DNA of 64,000 bases from Rhizobiales bacterium 2SD. Lineage in GTDB: Bacteria > Pseudomonadota > Alphaproteobacteria > Rhizobiales > Beijerinckiaceae. Below are positions 18,631-27,184 of the stretch, in pieces. The notes beneath the pieces are model-generated. The model saw only the letters and a list, made by a program, of their open reading frames with translations. It was not told the DNA's origin and ran no database searches. Location: NCBI GenBank assembly GCA_005502805.1, contig SCMY01000010.1:124001-188000 (forward strand). The letters run 5' to 3'. Numbering within the stretch: position 1 is the stretch's first letter; every line of letters begins with the position of its first letter. Both the position numbers and the translations under genes were made by a program.

Positions 18631-18646
18631 TTCCGGAATTCCGGAA
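18631..18646. promoter_or_regulatory. Perfect 16-bp palindrome upstream of luxI, candidate lux box
   Basis: TTCCGGAATTCCGGAA is a perfect palindrome and also a tandem repeat of the self-complementary octamer TTCCGGAA. It lies between the luxR stop (18612) and the luxI start (18704), 57-73 nt before the ATG, where lux boxes normally sit. The sequence does not match the canonical ACCTGnnCAGGT type, so assignment rests on position and symmetry. Confidence 0.6.
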
Positions 18647-18703
18647 TACCCATGAAACCTGAAAGGGGCCAGCCTGCATCCCTCAAGGAAGGGGGAAGCG
18701 GCG

Positions 18704-19348
18704 ATGATCCACGTTGTCGATGCCGGCAATCGGCATCTCTACGGTGCCGAGCTCGAGCAGCATTTCAGGATTCGGCACCAGATCTATGTCGGCGAGCGCA
18801 AATGGATGGCGCTCGAGCGGTCGGATGGTCGGGAGGTCGATCAGTTCGACAATGAAGACGCGACCTATCTGCTGGCGCTCGAGAATGGGCGGGTGATCGG
18901 AGGCACCAGGCTGGTTCCGACGCTGGGGCCGCATTTGATGGCCGACGTATTTCCGTTCCTGGCGGATGTGCGCGGGCTTCAGCGCGGCAGCGACATCGTC
19001 GAGTGGACCCGCATTTTCGTCGTGCCCGAGCGACGCGGCGGGGACAGCAAGGTTCTGCACACCGTCTTGGCCGGCATGTTCGAGTATTGCCTCGCCAACG
19101 ACATCGCGGCGATCACGGTGGTGATGGAGACCTGGTGGATGCCGCGTTTCCTGGAGCTCGGCTGGGAGGTCCGGCCGCTTGGGCTCCCGACGATGATCGA
19201 TGGCATGAACTGCGTCGGTACGATCATCACGGTGAGCGAGGAAGCGTATCGCCGCACGCTCGCGTTCAAGGATATCGATGCACCGGTCATACTGTCGTCC
19301 GGCAAGGCGACGCAGCGGCCGGCTGAGCGGAGGGCACGGCATGGCTAG
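18704..19348 (+). CDS. LuxI-type acyl-homoserine-lactone synthase (BjaI/RpaI-like)
   Basis: A 214-residue autoinducer synthase. The catalytic and SAM-binding residues conserved in the family are present: R24, W34, D46, D49, R69, E100 and R103; the usual Phe28 is Tyr. The opening MIHVV...RHLY...FRIRHQIYVGERKW and the ETWWMPRF segment resemble the BjaI/RpaI branch, some of which use unusual acyl- or aryl-CoA donors. The signal made here cannot be read from sequence. A GGAAGGGGG ribosome-binding site precedes the ATG. Its last 8 bp overlap the next gene. Confidence 0.92.
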   Translation: MIHVVDAGNRHLYGAELEQHFRIRHQIYVGERKWMALERSDGREVDQFDNEDATYLLALENGRVIGGTRLVPTLGPHLMADVFPFLADVRGLQRGSDIVEWTRIFVVPERRGGDSKVLHTVLAGMFEYCLANDIAAITVVMETWWMPRFLELGWEVRPLGLPTMIDGMNCVGTIITVSEEAYRRTLAFKDIDAPVILSSGKATQRPAERRARHG

Positions 19349-19628
19349 TCAGCATGATGCGAGCAGCAGCCGCGCCAAAATCGAATATGCGCTCGGACTG
19401 CTCACCAATCTTCTGCGCAACCAGCCGGTGCATCAGGAGCTGGTGGACGTCGCGCATCGCATGGACCTGCCGGACGAGCTCTGGCTTGCGGTCCAGATCC
19501 TGTCCATGTCGGAACCGGATCAGGCGAAGCTCAGGGATTTCCTGTTGGTCAACCCCAATCCGCAGCTGCAACGGCTCAACCGCAACACGCTCGTCCTGAC
19601 ACAGGACGCTGTGCCGGTGCTGCATTAG
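19341..19628 (+). CDS. Small protein coupled to the AHL synthase (CinS-like position)
   Basis: A 95-residue protein whose ATG lies inside the last codons of luxI (8-bp overlap), so its translation is probably coupled to synthase translation. It is predicted helical and acidic-to-neutral, with IEYALGLLTNLLRNQP and a C-terminal QLQRLNRNTLVLTQD segment; there is no signal peptide, membrane helix or HTH. The order synthase-small protein matches Rhizobium cinI-cinS, where CinS relieves repression by the XRE protein PraR. The PraR-like genes on both sides make that role attractive. Sequence homology to CinS was not established. Confidence 0.75.
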   Translation: MASQHDASSSRAKIEYALGLLTNLLRNQPVHQELVDVAHRMDLPDELWLAVQILSMSEPDQAKLRDFLLVNPNPQLQRLNRNTLVLTQDAVPVLH

Positions 19629-19776
19629 ACCGCCGCGCGTCTGAACGGACGCGGTCACGATGATGCATCACATTGTTATCGCGCCGGATCGTTCCGAAAA
19701 GTGAAGCCTGTTTTTCGGTCTGATGCCATGGAGCCGGCCGGCAAGCGCTGTCGACCGCACCGCGGACTGCGAGCCC

Positions 19777-19802
19777 ATGGTCAGATCGATCGACCTGACC
19801 AT
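19777..19802. repeat. Inverted repeat between the small gene and XRE copy A
   Basis: ATGGTCAG (19777-19784) and CTGACCAT (19795-19802) are perfect 8-bp arms separated by 10 nt. They lie in the 213-bp gap between two convergent genes. There is no T tract, so it may be a weak bidirectional terminator or a protein site. A shorter GC-rich hairpin is also seen at 19628-19656 right after the small gene. Confidence 0.4.
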
Positions 19803-19841
19803 GCCAAGATCGGGGCCGGCCCCCGCTGCGTCCGGTCGAGC

Positions 19842-20261
19842 CTACTGCTCGATGGTTTCGGTCGGCGCGTCGCCGAGGGACTCGACGAGATCGACGATGC
19901 GTCGGCGCACGCGTGGGCTCTTGATGCGAACGAACGCCTTGGTCAACTGCACGCCTTCGCTTGTCGCAAGAAAATCGGCGACATAGGTGGTCGCTGGCGC
20001 GTCGGCGAAACCGTTCCCGATCGTCTCGTCGGCCGGAGCACCGTCGAAGAAGAAGGCGACGGGCACGCCCAGCATCTTGGAGATCTGCTGCAACCGGCTC
20101 GCGCTGATCCGGTTGGTTCCCTTTTCATATTTCTGAACCTGCTGGAAGGTCAGACCGAGCGCCTCGCCGAGCTTTTCCTGGCTGACGCCGGCAAGCATGC
20201 GGCGCATGCGGACACGGCTGCCGACATGGCGGTCTATCGGATTCGGTACTTTTTTCAGCAT
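19842..20261 (-). CDS. XRE-family repressor, PhrR/PraR-like, copy A
   Basis: A 139-residue HTH_3 regulator with the same architecture as copy B at 17321-17734. The segment SQEKLGEALGLTFQQVQKYE and the following helix are identical, and most changes are in the loop after FFFDGAP and at the C-terminus. The ATG at 20261 (MLKKVPNP) aligns with copy B; longer starts do not align. It follows lnt by ~105 bp in the same direction, the arrangement known for Sinorhizobium actA(lnt)-phrR. Its probable job is repression of quorum-sensing, surface or acid-response genes. It may be co-transcribed with lnt. Confidence 0.9.
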   Translation of the reverse strand: MLKKVPNPIDRHVGSRVRMRRMLAGVSQEKLGEALGLTFQQVQKYEKGTNRISASRLQQISKMLGVPVAFFFDGAPADETIGNGFADAPATTYVADFLATSEGVQLTKAFVRIKSPRVRRRIVDLVESLGDAPTETIEQ

Positions 20262-20366
20262 CTTGGCCGGTCCCCTTTTCTTTCCATTCAGACCTGCCGG
20301 CGGCCCAAAACGGCCAGGCCCTGCCGGCTGCTCCGCGGTCTTCCCGTAAGAAAGTTCCAAATGGGA

Positions 20367-21965
20367 TCACCGTCTGCGCATTATTACTCCAGCGAGCAAG
20401 AGGCTGGCAACTACACCTGCAAAGAAAAGGTCGCCAAAGCGGGAATAGGGCGTCGCAGCCCCGGCACGGGGCAGGGAGGTATCGAGCACACCTGTTTCGC
20501 CGAGTGGCAGTGCAGCGCGGATCCGGCCGTAGTGATCGATGACCGCCGAGATGCCGGTATTGGCGACGCGCACCAGCGGCAGCCCTTCCTCGATGGCGCG
20601 CAGGCGGGCCTGGGCGAGGTGCTGATAGGGGCCGCTCGTCTGCCCGAACCAGCCGTCATTGGTCAGATTGAGCATGAAGCCTGGTCGAGGGCCGCTCGGC
20701 ATGGCTTCGCCGGGGAAGATCACTTCGTAGCAGATCAGGCTCGCGGCGGGCGGCAGGCCGCGGATCGCCAGGGGCGTGCGCCGATTGCCCGAGGCAAAGC
20801 CGCCGGGAACCGAGACGAACTCCGACAGGCCGACGGCGCGGATCAACCGGTCGAGAAAGGGTGGCAGGTATTCGCCGAACGGAACGAGATGGACCTTGTC
20901 GTAGCTGCCGGTGATCACGCCTTCGTCGTTTACCACCTGGATCGAGTTGTAGATCGGCGGCCGGCTCTCGCCCGGGAGCGTCTCGCCGGCCCGGGCGGCG
21001 CCGGTGATCAGCGTCGTGTTCGGCGGCAGCAGGGCGGCGATCCGCGCCAGCGCCTGCGGCGTGCGCCCGAGCAGGAAGGGGAAGGCCGATTCGGGCCAGA
21101 TCAGATGGGTCGTGTCCTGCACGCCGGTCGTCGCCGGGCCGGTCGCGCGATCGCTCAGCGCGAGGTACTGCGACAGGATCATCTCGCTGTTGCGCGGACT
21201 GAACTTGGCGTCCTGCGGCAGGTTCGGCTGCATCAGGCGCAACTTGACCCCGTTCACCGCCGGAACCGGCTCGGCCGGAATCCGCCAGGCGCCGAAACCG
21301 GCCATCACCACCAGCGCGAGCCCAGCCAGCGCCGGAGCGCGCCAGCGCCCCTCGCCCGCTTCGCCCGTGCCGAGCACGGCCGGCGCCGCGCCGATGGCGA
21401 CAGCCAGCGCGGTCATTCCGTAGAGCCCGATCAGGCTGGCGCTCTGGGCGAGCCAGGAAGGCCCGGCCAGCATCATGCCGTAGACGTTCCAGGGGAAGCC
21501 GGTGAGGACATGGCCGCGCAGCCACTCGCTCAGCGCCAGCACAGCCGCGAGGATCAGGATCCGTCCGGCGCCGACCGGCCAGATCGCCCGTGCCAGCGCG
21601 AAGCCCGCAGCCGGGAAGATGGCCAGGAAGGCCGGCAGCGCCACGACGCCGAGCGGCATCGCCCAGGCGAACTTGTCGGCCTCGACCAGGAAGGCGGCGC
21701 CCAGCCACCACAGCCCCGCGAGATGGTAACCGAACCCCCACCACCAGCCGGCGCTGGCGGCGGCCCAGAGGCGCCCGCGCCTGGTTTGCGCGACCGAGCC
21801 GTCGATCAGCCAGACTGCTGCGGTCATGGATACGACCATCAGCGGCCAAAGGTTAAACGGGGCCAGCGCCAATGCGCCGCTTGCCCCGCAGACGAGCGCG
21901 ATCAGCCGGCGCGGCCAGCCCCAGGCGAGGATGACGCGGTCGGCCAGCGCCGAGAAGGTGGTCAT
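20367..21965 (-). CDS. lnt: Apolipoprotein N-acyltransferase
   Basis: A 532-residue inner-membrane enzyme that adds the third acyl chain to lipoproteins. The N-terminal half has about six hydrophobic helices, including a Trp-rich stretch (AGWWWGFGYHLAGLWWLG). The C-terminal nitrilase-like domain carries the catalytic triad: Glu in IWPESAFPF, Lys in YDKVHLVPFGEYLP and Cys in SLICYEVIFPG. The Sinorhizobium homologue was first described as acid-tolerance gene actA. It overlaps the upstream corC-like gene by 4 bp (ATGA), in a phoH-ybeY-corC-lnt operon. Confidence 0.96.
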   Translation of the reverse strand: MTTFSALADRVILAWGWPRRLIALVCGASGALALAPFNLWPLMVVSMTAAVWLIDGSVAQTRRGRLWAAASAGWWWGFGYHLAGLWWLGAAFLVEADKFAWAMPLGVVALPAFLAIFPAAGFALARAIWPVGAGRILILAAVLALSEWLRGHVLTGFPWNVYGMMLAGPSWLAQSASLIGLYGMTALAVAIGAAPAVLGTGEAGEGRWRAPALAGLALVVMAGFGAWRIPAEPVPAVNGVKLRLMQPNLPQDAKFSPRNSEMILSQYLALSDRATGPATTGVQDTTHLIWPESAFPFLLGRTPQALARIAALLPPNTTLITGAARAGETLPGESRPPIYNSIQVVNDEGVITGSYDKVHLVPFGEYLPPFLDRLIRAVGLSEFVSVPGGFASGNRRTPLAIRGLPPAASLICYEVIFPGEAMPSGPRPGFMLNLTNDGWFGQTSGPYQHLAQARLRAIEEGLPLVRVANTGISAVIDHYGRIRAALPLGETGVLDTSLPRAGAATPYSRFGDLFFAGVVASLLLAGVIMRRR

Positions 21966-22954
21966 GCGGCGTCCGGCGCGGCTGGTGCTTCGGTCGCGAC
22001 CGGATCGCGGCGATGGATGCGCAGGCGCTTGACCCGGCGCGGATCGGCGTCGAGCACCTCGAACTCGAGCTCTTCGGGTCCTTTGATGAGCTCCCCGCGC
22101 ACCGGCACGCGGCCGGCGAGCGTCACGATCAGTCCGCCGAGCGTATCGACCTCCTCGGCCACCTCGGCGCGCGACAGGTCGATCCCGGTCGCCTCCTTCA
22201 GTTCGTCGAGCGTGGCGCGGGCATCTGCGATGTAGCGGTTCTCGCCGGCCGGCGCGATCGCCGGCGCCTCGTCGAGATCGTGCTCGTCCTCGATGTCGCC
22301 GACGACGATCTCGACGAGGTCCTCGATCGAGATCAGCCCGTCGGTGCCGCCATACTCGTCGATCACCAGGGCGATGTGGGTGCGCGTCGCCTGCATCCGG
22401 ACGAGAAGGTCGACCGCTGGCATGGATGGCGGAACATAGAGCACCGGCCGCAGGATCTTGGCCTGGGCCAGCGTCATCGACAGGTCGATGGCGCCGAGAC
22501 TCGGCCCGGCAGCAGCCTCCGCCTCGCCGCGCAGCTTCCGGCCCGGCTTGGCCCGGGCGGCGATGAAGTCGAGGAAGTCGCGGATGTGGATCATGCCACG
22601 GGGATCGTCGAGCGATTCGCCATAGACCGGCAGGCGCGAATGGCCGGCAGTACGAAACAGCGCCAGGAGGTCGCCGAGCGTCGCTTCCGACGAGACCGCG
22701 ATGACATCGGCGCGCGGCACCATCACGTCGGCGACACGGCGCTCGCGCAGGCTGAGCACGTTCGAGAGCATCGCCCGCTCCTGGGGCGAGAGATCGGTGA
22801 CCCCGCCGCCGTCCTGGGCCAGCGCCTCGGTGATGTCCTCGCGGATCGAGCCGCCATGGCGCAGGCCGAGCCGGTCGAGGAACTGGCCGAGCCAGTGGGA
22901 CAGACCGCGGCCTGATGGCTCAGACGATGAAGAAGATCGGGGGTCGTCGCTCAT
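21962..22954 (-). CDS. CorC/HlyC-family CBS-domain protein (YbeX-like)
   Basis: A 330-residue soluble protein with paired CBS domains (~75-195: [77 protein letters not shown]) and a C-terminal CorC_HlyC transporter-associated domain (~225-305). In E. coli the neighbour YbeX was linked to Mg/Co efflux and more recently to ribosome metabolism. The conserved ybeZ-ybeY-ybeX-lnt order supports this identity. Start and stop overlap ybeY and lnt by 4 bp each. Often annotated hemolysin, which is misleading. Confidence 0.93.
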   Translation of the reverse strand: MSDDPRSSSSSEPSGRGLSHWLGQFLDRLGLRHGGSIREDITEALAQDGGGVTDLSPQERAMLSNVLSLRERRVADVMVPRADVIAVSSEATLGDLLALFRTAGHSRLPVYGESLDDPRGMIHIRDFLDFIAARAKPGRKLRGEAEAAAGPSLGAIDLSMTLAQAKILRPVLYVPPSMPAVDLLVRMQATRTHIALVIDEYGGTDGLISIEDLVEIVVGDIEDEHDLDEAPAIAPAGENRYIADARATLDELKEATGIDLSRAEVAEEVDTLGGLIVTLAGRVPVRGELIKGPEELEFEVLDADPRRVKRLRIHRRDPVATEAPAAPDAA

Positions 22955-23550
22955 GGCGCAGGCTGGGGTTTTGGGTTCTTGGCCGCTTGACGTGGCGGAG
23001 TGGGCTCGGGTTCGGAGCCGGCATAGGGGTCGGCGATGCCGAGCCGGGCGAGGGCGGCGGTCTCCAGCGCCTCCATGCGCTGGGCCTCTGCTTCCGTCTC
23101 GTGATCCTCACCGAGCAGATGCAGCAGTCCGTGGATCACGAGATGGCTGAGATGGTCGCCGAAGGATTTCTCCTCGGCCTGCGCTTCTCGAGCGACCGTC
23201 TCGAAGGCGAGCACGATGTCGCCGACGACTGGGCTCGCCGCGATCCGTTCGGGTGGCGCAGCCGGGAAGGAGAGGACGTTGGTCGCCTTGTCGAAGCCGC
23301 GCCAGTCGCGATTGACGATGCGGATGCGCTTGTCGTCGGTGAGCAGCAGGCTGAGCTCCGCTCCCGGCGAGGGCTTGACCGGCGCCAGCGCCAGCGCCGC
23401 TCCGACGGCAGCGGTGACGCGTGGTCGCAGATCCCCGACCTCGCGCCATTTCCGCGATTGCATGCGGATATCCAGTGACGGCCCGCCTGGGTCGGGTTCC
23501 GCTGCTTCGGTTCGCGGCGCTGCGCGCCGCGAACGAGATCGATCGGTCAT
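22951..23550 (-). CDS. ybeY: Endoribonuclease YbeY (rRNA maturation)
   Basis: A 199-residue metal-dependent RNase involved in 16S rRNA 3'-end maturation and ribosome quality control. The zinc triad is in HLVIHGLLHLLGEDH (HxxxHxxxxxH pattern), preceded by NVLSFPAAPPE and GDIVLAFETVAREA. An N-terminal ~35-residue Arg/Pro-rich extension precedes the domain, and a short Pro/Lys-rich tail follows. Overlaps with phoH and the corC-like gene show tight coupling. Confidence 0.95.
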   Translation of the reverse strand: MTDRSRSRRAAPRTEAAEPDPGGPSLDIRMQSRKWREVGDLRPRVTAAVGAALALAPVKPSPGAELSLLLTDDKRIRIVNRDWRGFDKATNVLSFPAAPPERIAASPVVGDIVLAFETVAREAQAEEKSFGDHLSHLVIHGLLHLLGEDHETEAEAQRMEALETAALARLGIADPYAGSEPEPTPPRQAAKNPKPQPAP

Positions 23551-24713
23551 CGCGGCCGCTCCCGCGACAGCATGCGCTTCAGCCCGTCAGCATCGCCCTC
23601 GACCGGCGCATCGGGCGCGGGCAGGGCGGCGAGCCGTGCTTCGCGCTCGTCGCGTTCCTTCCGGGAGGCATCTTCATAGGCCATGACGATCCGGCGCACG
23701 AGCGCGTGGCGGACGACGTCGCCCTCCTCGAAGCGGGCATGGCCGACGCCCTCGACGCCGGAGAGCAGCTTTACCGCCTCGACCAGGCCGGAGCGCTGGC
23801 CCGGCGGCAGGTCGATCTGCGAGGGATCGCCGGTGATGATCATGCGCGAACCCTCGCCCAGGCGGGTGAGGAACATCTTCATCTGCACGGAGGTCGCATT
23901 CTGGGCCTCGTCGAGCAGCACCACGGCGTTGGTCAGGGTGCGGCCACGCATGAAGGCGAGTGGCGCGATCTCGATCATGCCGGTCTGCAAAGCGCGCTCG
24001 ACATGGCGCGCCTCCATGAAGTCGTTGAGCGCGTCGTAGATCGGCCGCAGATAAGGATCGACCTTTTCGCGCATGTCACCGGGCAGGAAGCCCAGGCGCT
24101 CGCCGGCCTCGACCGCCGGACGCGACAGCACCATGCGCTCGACCACGCCCTGCTCGATCAGCGAGACGGCGTGGCCGACCGCGAGCCAGGTCTTGCCGGT
24201 GCCGGCCGGGCCTTCGGCAAGGACGAGCTCATGGCGCTTGAGCTGGCGAAGATAAGCGTCCTGCGCCGCGTTGCGTGCCCGGACCGGGCCGCGCTTGCGC
24301 GTGACGATCGCGTCGAAGGCGGCCTTGCCGGCATTGTCGGCGGGAAAGAGCGAGCGCTGCACATTGCTCTCCTCGATCGCGCCGTCGACCTCGCCGAGAT
24401 TGACGGCGGCGCCGGTCTTCGCGCGGGCATAGAGCGTGCGCAGCACGCGGCTCGCCTGCTCCGCGGTCTCGCGCGGTCCCTTGATGGTGACGTGGTTGCC
24501 GTTTGGGCTGACGACGACGCCGAGGCGGCGTTCCAGATGCGCCAGGTTCTGGTCGTAGTGACCGAAGACCAGGCCGGCGGTCTGGTTGTTGTCGAAGGTG
24601 AGTTCGACCTCCGCGCCGGGAAGGCTCTCGCGCGTCAGCGCCTCGTCGCGCCGGCCGCCACGCTCGGCTTTCGGATTGAATTGATCGGCCTGGGCCAATG
24701 CCATTGTCTCCAT
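23547..24713 (-). CDS. ybeZ: PhoH-like ATPase (YbeZ)
   Basis: A 388-residue P-loop protein, paired with YbeY in most bacteria and thought to be an RNA helicase-like ATPase in ribosome or RNA metabolism. Residues ~30-110 form a KH-like module (NQTAGLVFGHYDQNLAHLERRLGV). Walker A is in AEGPAGTGKTWLA, Walker B in VVLLDEAQN, and ITGDPSQIDLP follows. First gene of the ybeZ-ybeY-corC-lnt operon. An alternative ATG three codons downstream (MALAQ) is possible. Confidence 0.94.
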   Translation of the reverse strand: METMALAQADQFNPKAERGGRRDEALTRESLPGAEVELTFDNNQTAGLVFGHYDQNLAHLERRLGVVVSPNGNHVTIKGPRETAEQASRVLRTLYARAKTGAAVNLGEVDGAIEESNVQRSLFPADNAGKAAFDAIVTRKRGPVRARNAAQDAYLRQLKRHELVLAEGPAGTGKTWLAVGHAVSLIEQGVVERMVLSRPAVEAGERLGFLPGDMREKVDPYLRPIYDALNDFMEARHVERALQTGMIEIAPLAFMRGRTLTNAVVLLDEAQNATSVQMKMFLTRLGEGSRMIITGDPSQIDLPPGQRSGLVEAVKLLSGVEGVGHARFEEGDVVRHALVRRIVMAYEDASRKERDEREARLAALPAPDAPVEGDADGLKRMLSRERPR

Positions 24714-24810
24714 TGGGAATGAGTCGGACAGGCGCAGTCAAAAACCTTCACCGCCAAAAACTTTCACTGCAACGCCGACGCTATCCTGACGCTACGCACT
24801 CCAACCGTCT

Positions 24811-26166
24811 TCAAGCAGCCAGACCAGGCCGCTCCACTGCGCGGCCGAACAGCGAATTCGACCCGGTCCGCTCGATCAGGACCATGACGCGATCGCCGAT
24901 CCGGTGCGTCGCGCTCTCGATCTGGACCGCCTGCATATAGGGCGTCTTGCCGGCGAGCTGGCCGGGGTGCCGCCCGTTGCGCTCGATCAGGATCTCGACG
25001 GTGCGCCCGACCATGGCGTGATTGAACTCCTGCCGGTGCTGCTCGACCAGAGCCTGCAGGCGATGCAGCCGCTCGTCCATCACGGCGAGCGGGACCTGCT
25101 CGGAGAGCTCGGCGGCGGGCGTGCCTGGACGCGGCGAATATTTGAACGAATAGGCCGAGGCGAAGCGCACATCGGCGATCAGCCGCAGCGTCTCCTCGAA
25201 ATCGGCGTCGCTCTCGCCAGGGAAGCCGACGATGAAGTCGGAGGAGAGGGCGATATCGGGCCGCGCCTCGCGAATCCTGTCGATGAGGCGGCGGTACTCG
25301 TCGCCGGTGTGCTTGCGGTTCATCGCCGCAAGAATCCGGTCGGAACCGGCCTGCACCGGTAGATGCAGGAACGGCATCGCCTGCGGCAGGTCGCGATGGG
25401 CGGCGATCAGCTCCTCGTCCATGTCGCGCGGATGGCTCGTCGTATAGCGGATGCGGGTGATGCCCGGCACCTCAGCGATCCGGTACATCAATCGCGCCAG
25501 CGTCCAGATGCCGCCATCGGGCCCTTCGCCGTGATAGGCGTTGACGTTCTGGCCAAGCAGCGAGACGTCCTGCACGCCGGCTTCGGCCAGCCGTTCCACC
25601 TCGGCGATCACCTGCGCGACCGGGCGCGAGAACTCGGCGCCGCGCGTATAGGGCACCACGCAGAAGGCGCAGAACTTGTCGCAGCCTTCCTGCACGGTGA
25701 CGAAGGCCGAGACGCCACGGGCCAGGATCGCCGCCGGCTTCGGTGCCGGCAGATGGCCGAACTTGTCCTCGGGCGGCAATTCGGTGTCGACGACACGGCC
25801 ATGCTTCGTCTGGGCGAGCAGTTCCGGCAGGCGATGATAGGTCTGCGGGCCGATGACGAGATCGACGGCCGGCTGGCGCCGCTGAATCTCGGCGCCTTCC
25901 GCCTGGGCGACGCAGCCGGCGACGACGAGCTTGGTCTCGCGCCCCTCCGCCTTGCGCTCGCGCTTCAGGTCGCGCAGCTTGCCGAGCTCGGTATAGACCT
26001 TGTGGGCGGCGCGCTCGCGGATATGGCAGGTGTTGAGCAGGATGAGGTCGGCGTCGTCAGGCGTCGCAGTCTCGACATAGCCCTCCTGGCCGAGGACGTC
26101 GGCCATGCGCTGGCCGTCATAGACGTTCATCTGGCAGCCATAGGACTTGATGTGGACTTTCTTCAT
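24811..26166 (-). CDS. miaB: tRNA-2-methylthio-N6-dimethylallyladenosine synthase MiaB
   Basis: A 451-residue radical-SAM methylthiotransferase modifying A37 of tRNAs. Cluster-binding cysteines of the N-terminal UPF0004 domain are in [18 protein letters not shown] and VAGCVAQ. The radical-SAM motif is CDKFCAFC. The C-terminal TRAM domain includes [26 protein letters not shown] at 26166 is preferred to a TTG one codon earlier. It is about 100 bp downstream of the phoH gene's start on the same strand, so these are separate units in series. Confidence 0.96.
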   Translation of the reverse strand: MKKVHIKSYGCQMNVYDGQRMADVLGQEGYVETATPDDADLILLNTCHIRERAAHKVYTELGKLRDLKRERKAEGRETKLVVAGCVAQAEGAEIQRRQPAVDLVIGPQTYHRLPELLAQTKHGRVVDTELPPEDKFGHLPAPKPAAILARGVSAFVTVQEGCDKFCAFCVVPYTRGAEFSRPVAQVIAEVERLAEAGVQDVSLLGQNVNAYHGEGPDGGIWTLARLMYRIAEVPGITRIRYTTSHPRDMDEELIAAHRDLPQAMPFLHLPVQAGSDRILAAMNRKHTGDEYRRLIDRIREARPDIALSSDFIVGFPGESDADFEETLRLIADVRFASAYSFKYSPRPGTPAAELSEQVPLAVMDERLHRLQALVEQHRQEFNHAMVGRTVEILIERNGRHPGQLAGKTPYMQAVQIESATHRIGDRVMVLIERTGSNSLFGRAVERPGLAA

Positions 26167-26291
26167 CAACGCTGATCCGGCCTCAACCGCGTCTCCTTAT
26201 CCCAATCGCCCCGAGCATGGGAATCATATCGCCCCTCGCAGCTGCCACGCAATATCCGGGCCGCAACACTCCGCAGCGAAGCGAATCTGGC

Positions 26292-27089
26292 TCAGCCGCG
26301 TGACCGGCCGGTGACGGCGTCCTGGCGCGCCCGCCGGATCGAGATCTCGGCGAGGCGCGTCGCCTCCTTGCGCGAGAGCTTTCGGCCCATCCGGATCGGC
26401 TCGCCCCAGGCGAGCTCGACATCGATGGCGCCGGAATTGATCATCGCCTGCAAATGCGGCGCGAGTTCGGTGTCGCCATACCAGGCCAGCGCCGAACGCT
26501 CGGCCCGTCCGCCGCGCAGGCCATGGAATCCCGTGTAGGTGATGCAGAGCGGATAGACCGTGGTCTCCGCCTCGTCCGCGCCGCGCACGGCTTCGTGAGC
26601 GGCGCCGAGCAAGGAGGAGCGCAGCGGCACGATACGCGTGCCGTCGCCGGTCGTGCCCTCGGCGAATAGCACCACCGACTGCCCGTCCTGCAGCCGCTTG
26701 CCCATCTCGCTGGCGACGCCGGCAGTGGCGCCGCGGCGCATCCGGTCGATGAAGACGGTGCGCTGCAGCGTCGAGAGCCAGCCGATCACCGGCCAGGTCG
26801 CGACCTCCGCCTTGGCGACGAAGGAGAGCGGCCCGGTGGTGCCGATGACTGGGATGTCGAGCCAGGAGATGTGATTCGAGACGATCAGCCCGCCCTGGCC
26901 GGACACAGGCGGCTGGCCGTGCGTGGTGATTCGCACGCCGAAGCCGCGGCAGACCAGCTTCTGGAACAGCCGCGTGAAATAGAACGGCCGCCCGAAGCGC
27001 ATCGCGACGAGCTGCGGCGGAATCAGGACGAGCGTGCCGAAGACGATCAGCGCGAGCCGCGCCATGGCGCCGGGACGGAGGCCTTTCAT
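26292..27089 (-). CDS. 1-acyl-sn-glycerol-3-phosphate acyltransferase (PlsC-like)
   Basis: A 265-residue membrane-associated acyltransferase of phospholipid synthesis. The catalytic HxxxxD is in VSNHISWLDIP and the glycerophosphate-binding EGT motif is in VLFAEGTTGDGTRI. One hydrophobic helix lies at ~8-28. The C-terminus is basic. It sits downstream of tsaB-rimI, as in many alphaproteobacteria. Some family members in this position act on ornithine lipid (OlsA); the sequence does not distinguish these. Confidence 0.88.
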   Translation of the reverse strand: MKGLRPGAMARLALIVFGTLVLIPPQLVAMRFGRPFYFTRLFQKLVCRGFGVRITTHGQPPVSGQGGLIVSNHISWLDIPVIGTTGPLSFVAKAEVATWPVIGWLSTLQRTVFIDRMRRGATAGVASEMGKRLQDGQSVVLFAEGTTGDGTRIVPLRSSLLGAAHEAVRGADEAETTVYPLCITYTGFHGLRGGRAERSALAWYGDTELAPHLQAMINSGAIDVELAWGEPIRMGRKLSRKEATRLAEISIRRARQDAVTGRSRG

Positions 27090-27184
27090 GCTGGGCCGTT
27101 CATTCTGTACGCAGGCGCTCCGCGGTTGCGGGATGGGCTATAATCGGGCTTTCCCGGGCCGTCTACGGCCGGTGGCGCAGCCTT

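Noticed and set aside
17321-20261. Quorum-sensing cassette as part of a phage, integron or transposon
   Set aside because: No integrase, transposase, tRNA or terminal repeat is visible; the only duplication is that of the XRE gene.
19701-22235. 844-codon open frame spanning XRE copy A and lnt on the opposite strand
   Set aside because: Covers two certain minus-strand genes and the tail of a third; typical high-GC shadow frame.
21962-22954. Hemolysin
   Set aside because: The CBS plus CorC_HlyC architecture and ybeZ-ybeY-lnt context point to a YbeX-like housekeeping protein, not a toxin.
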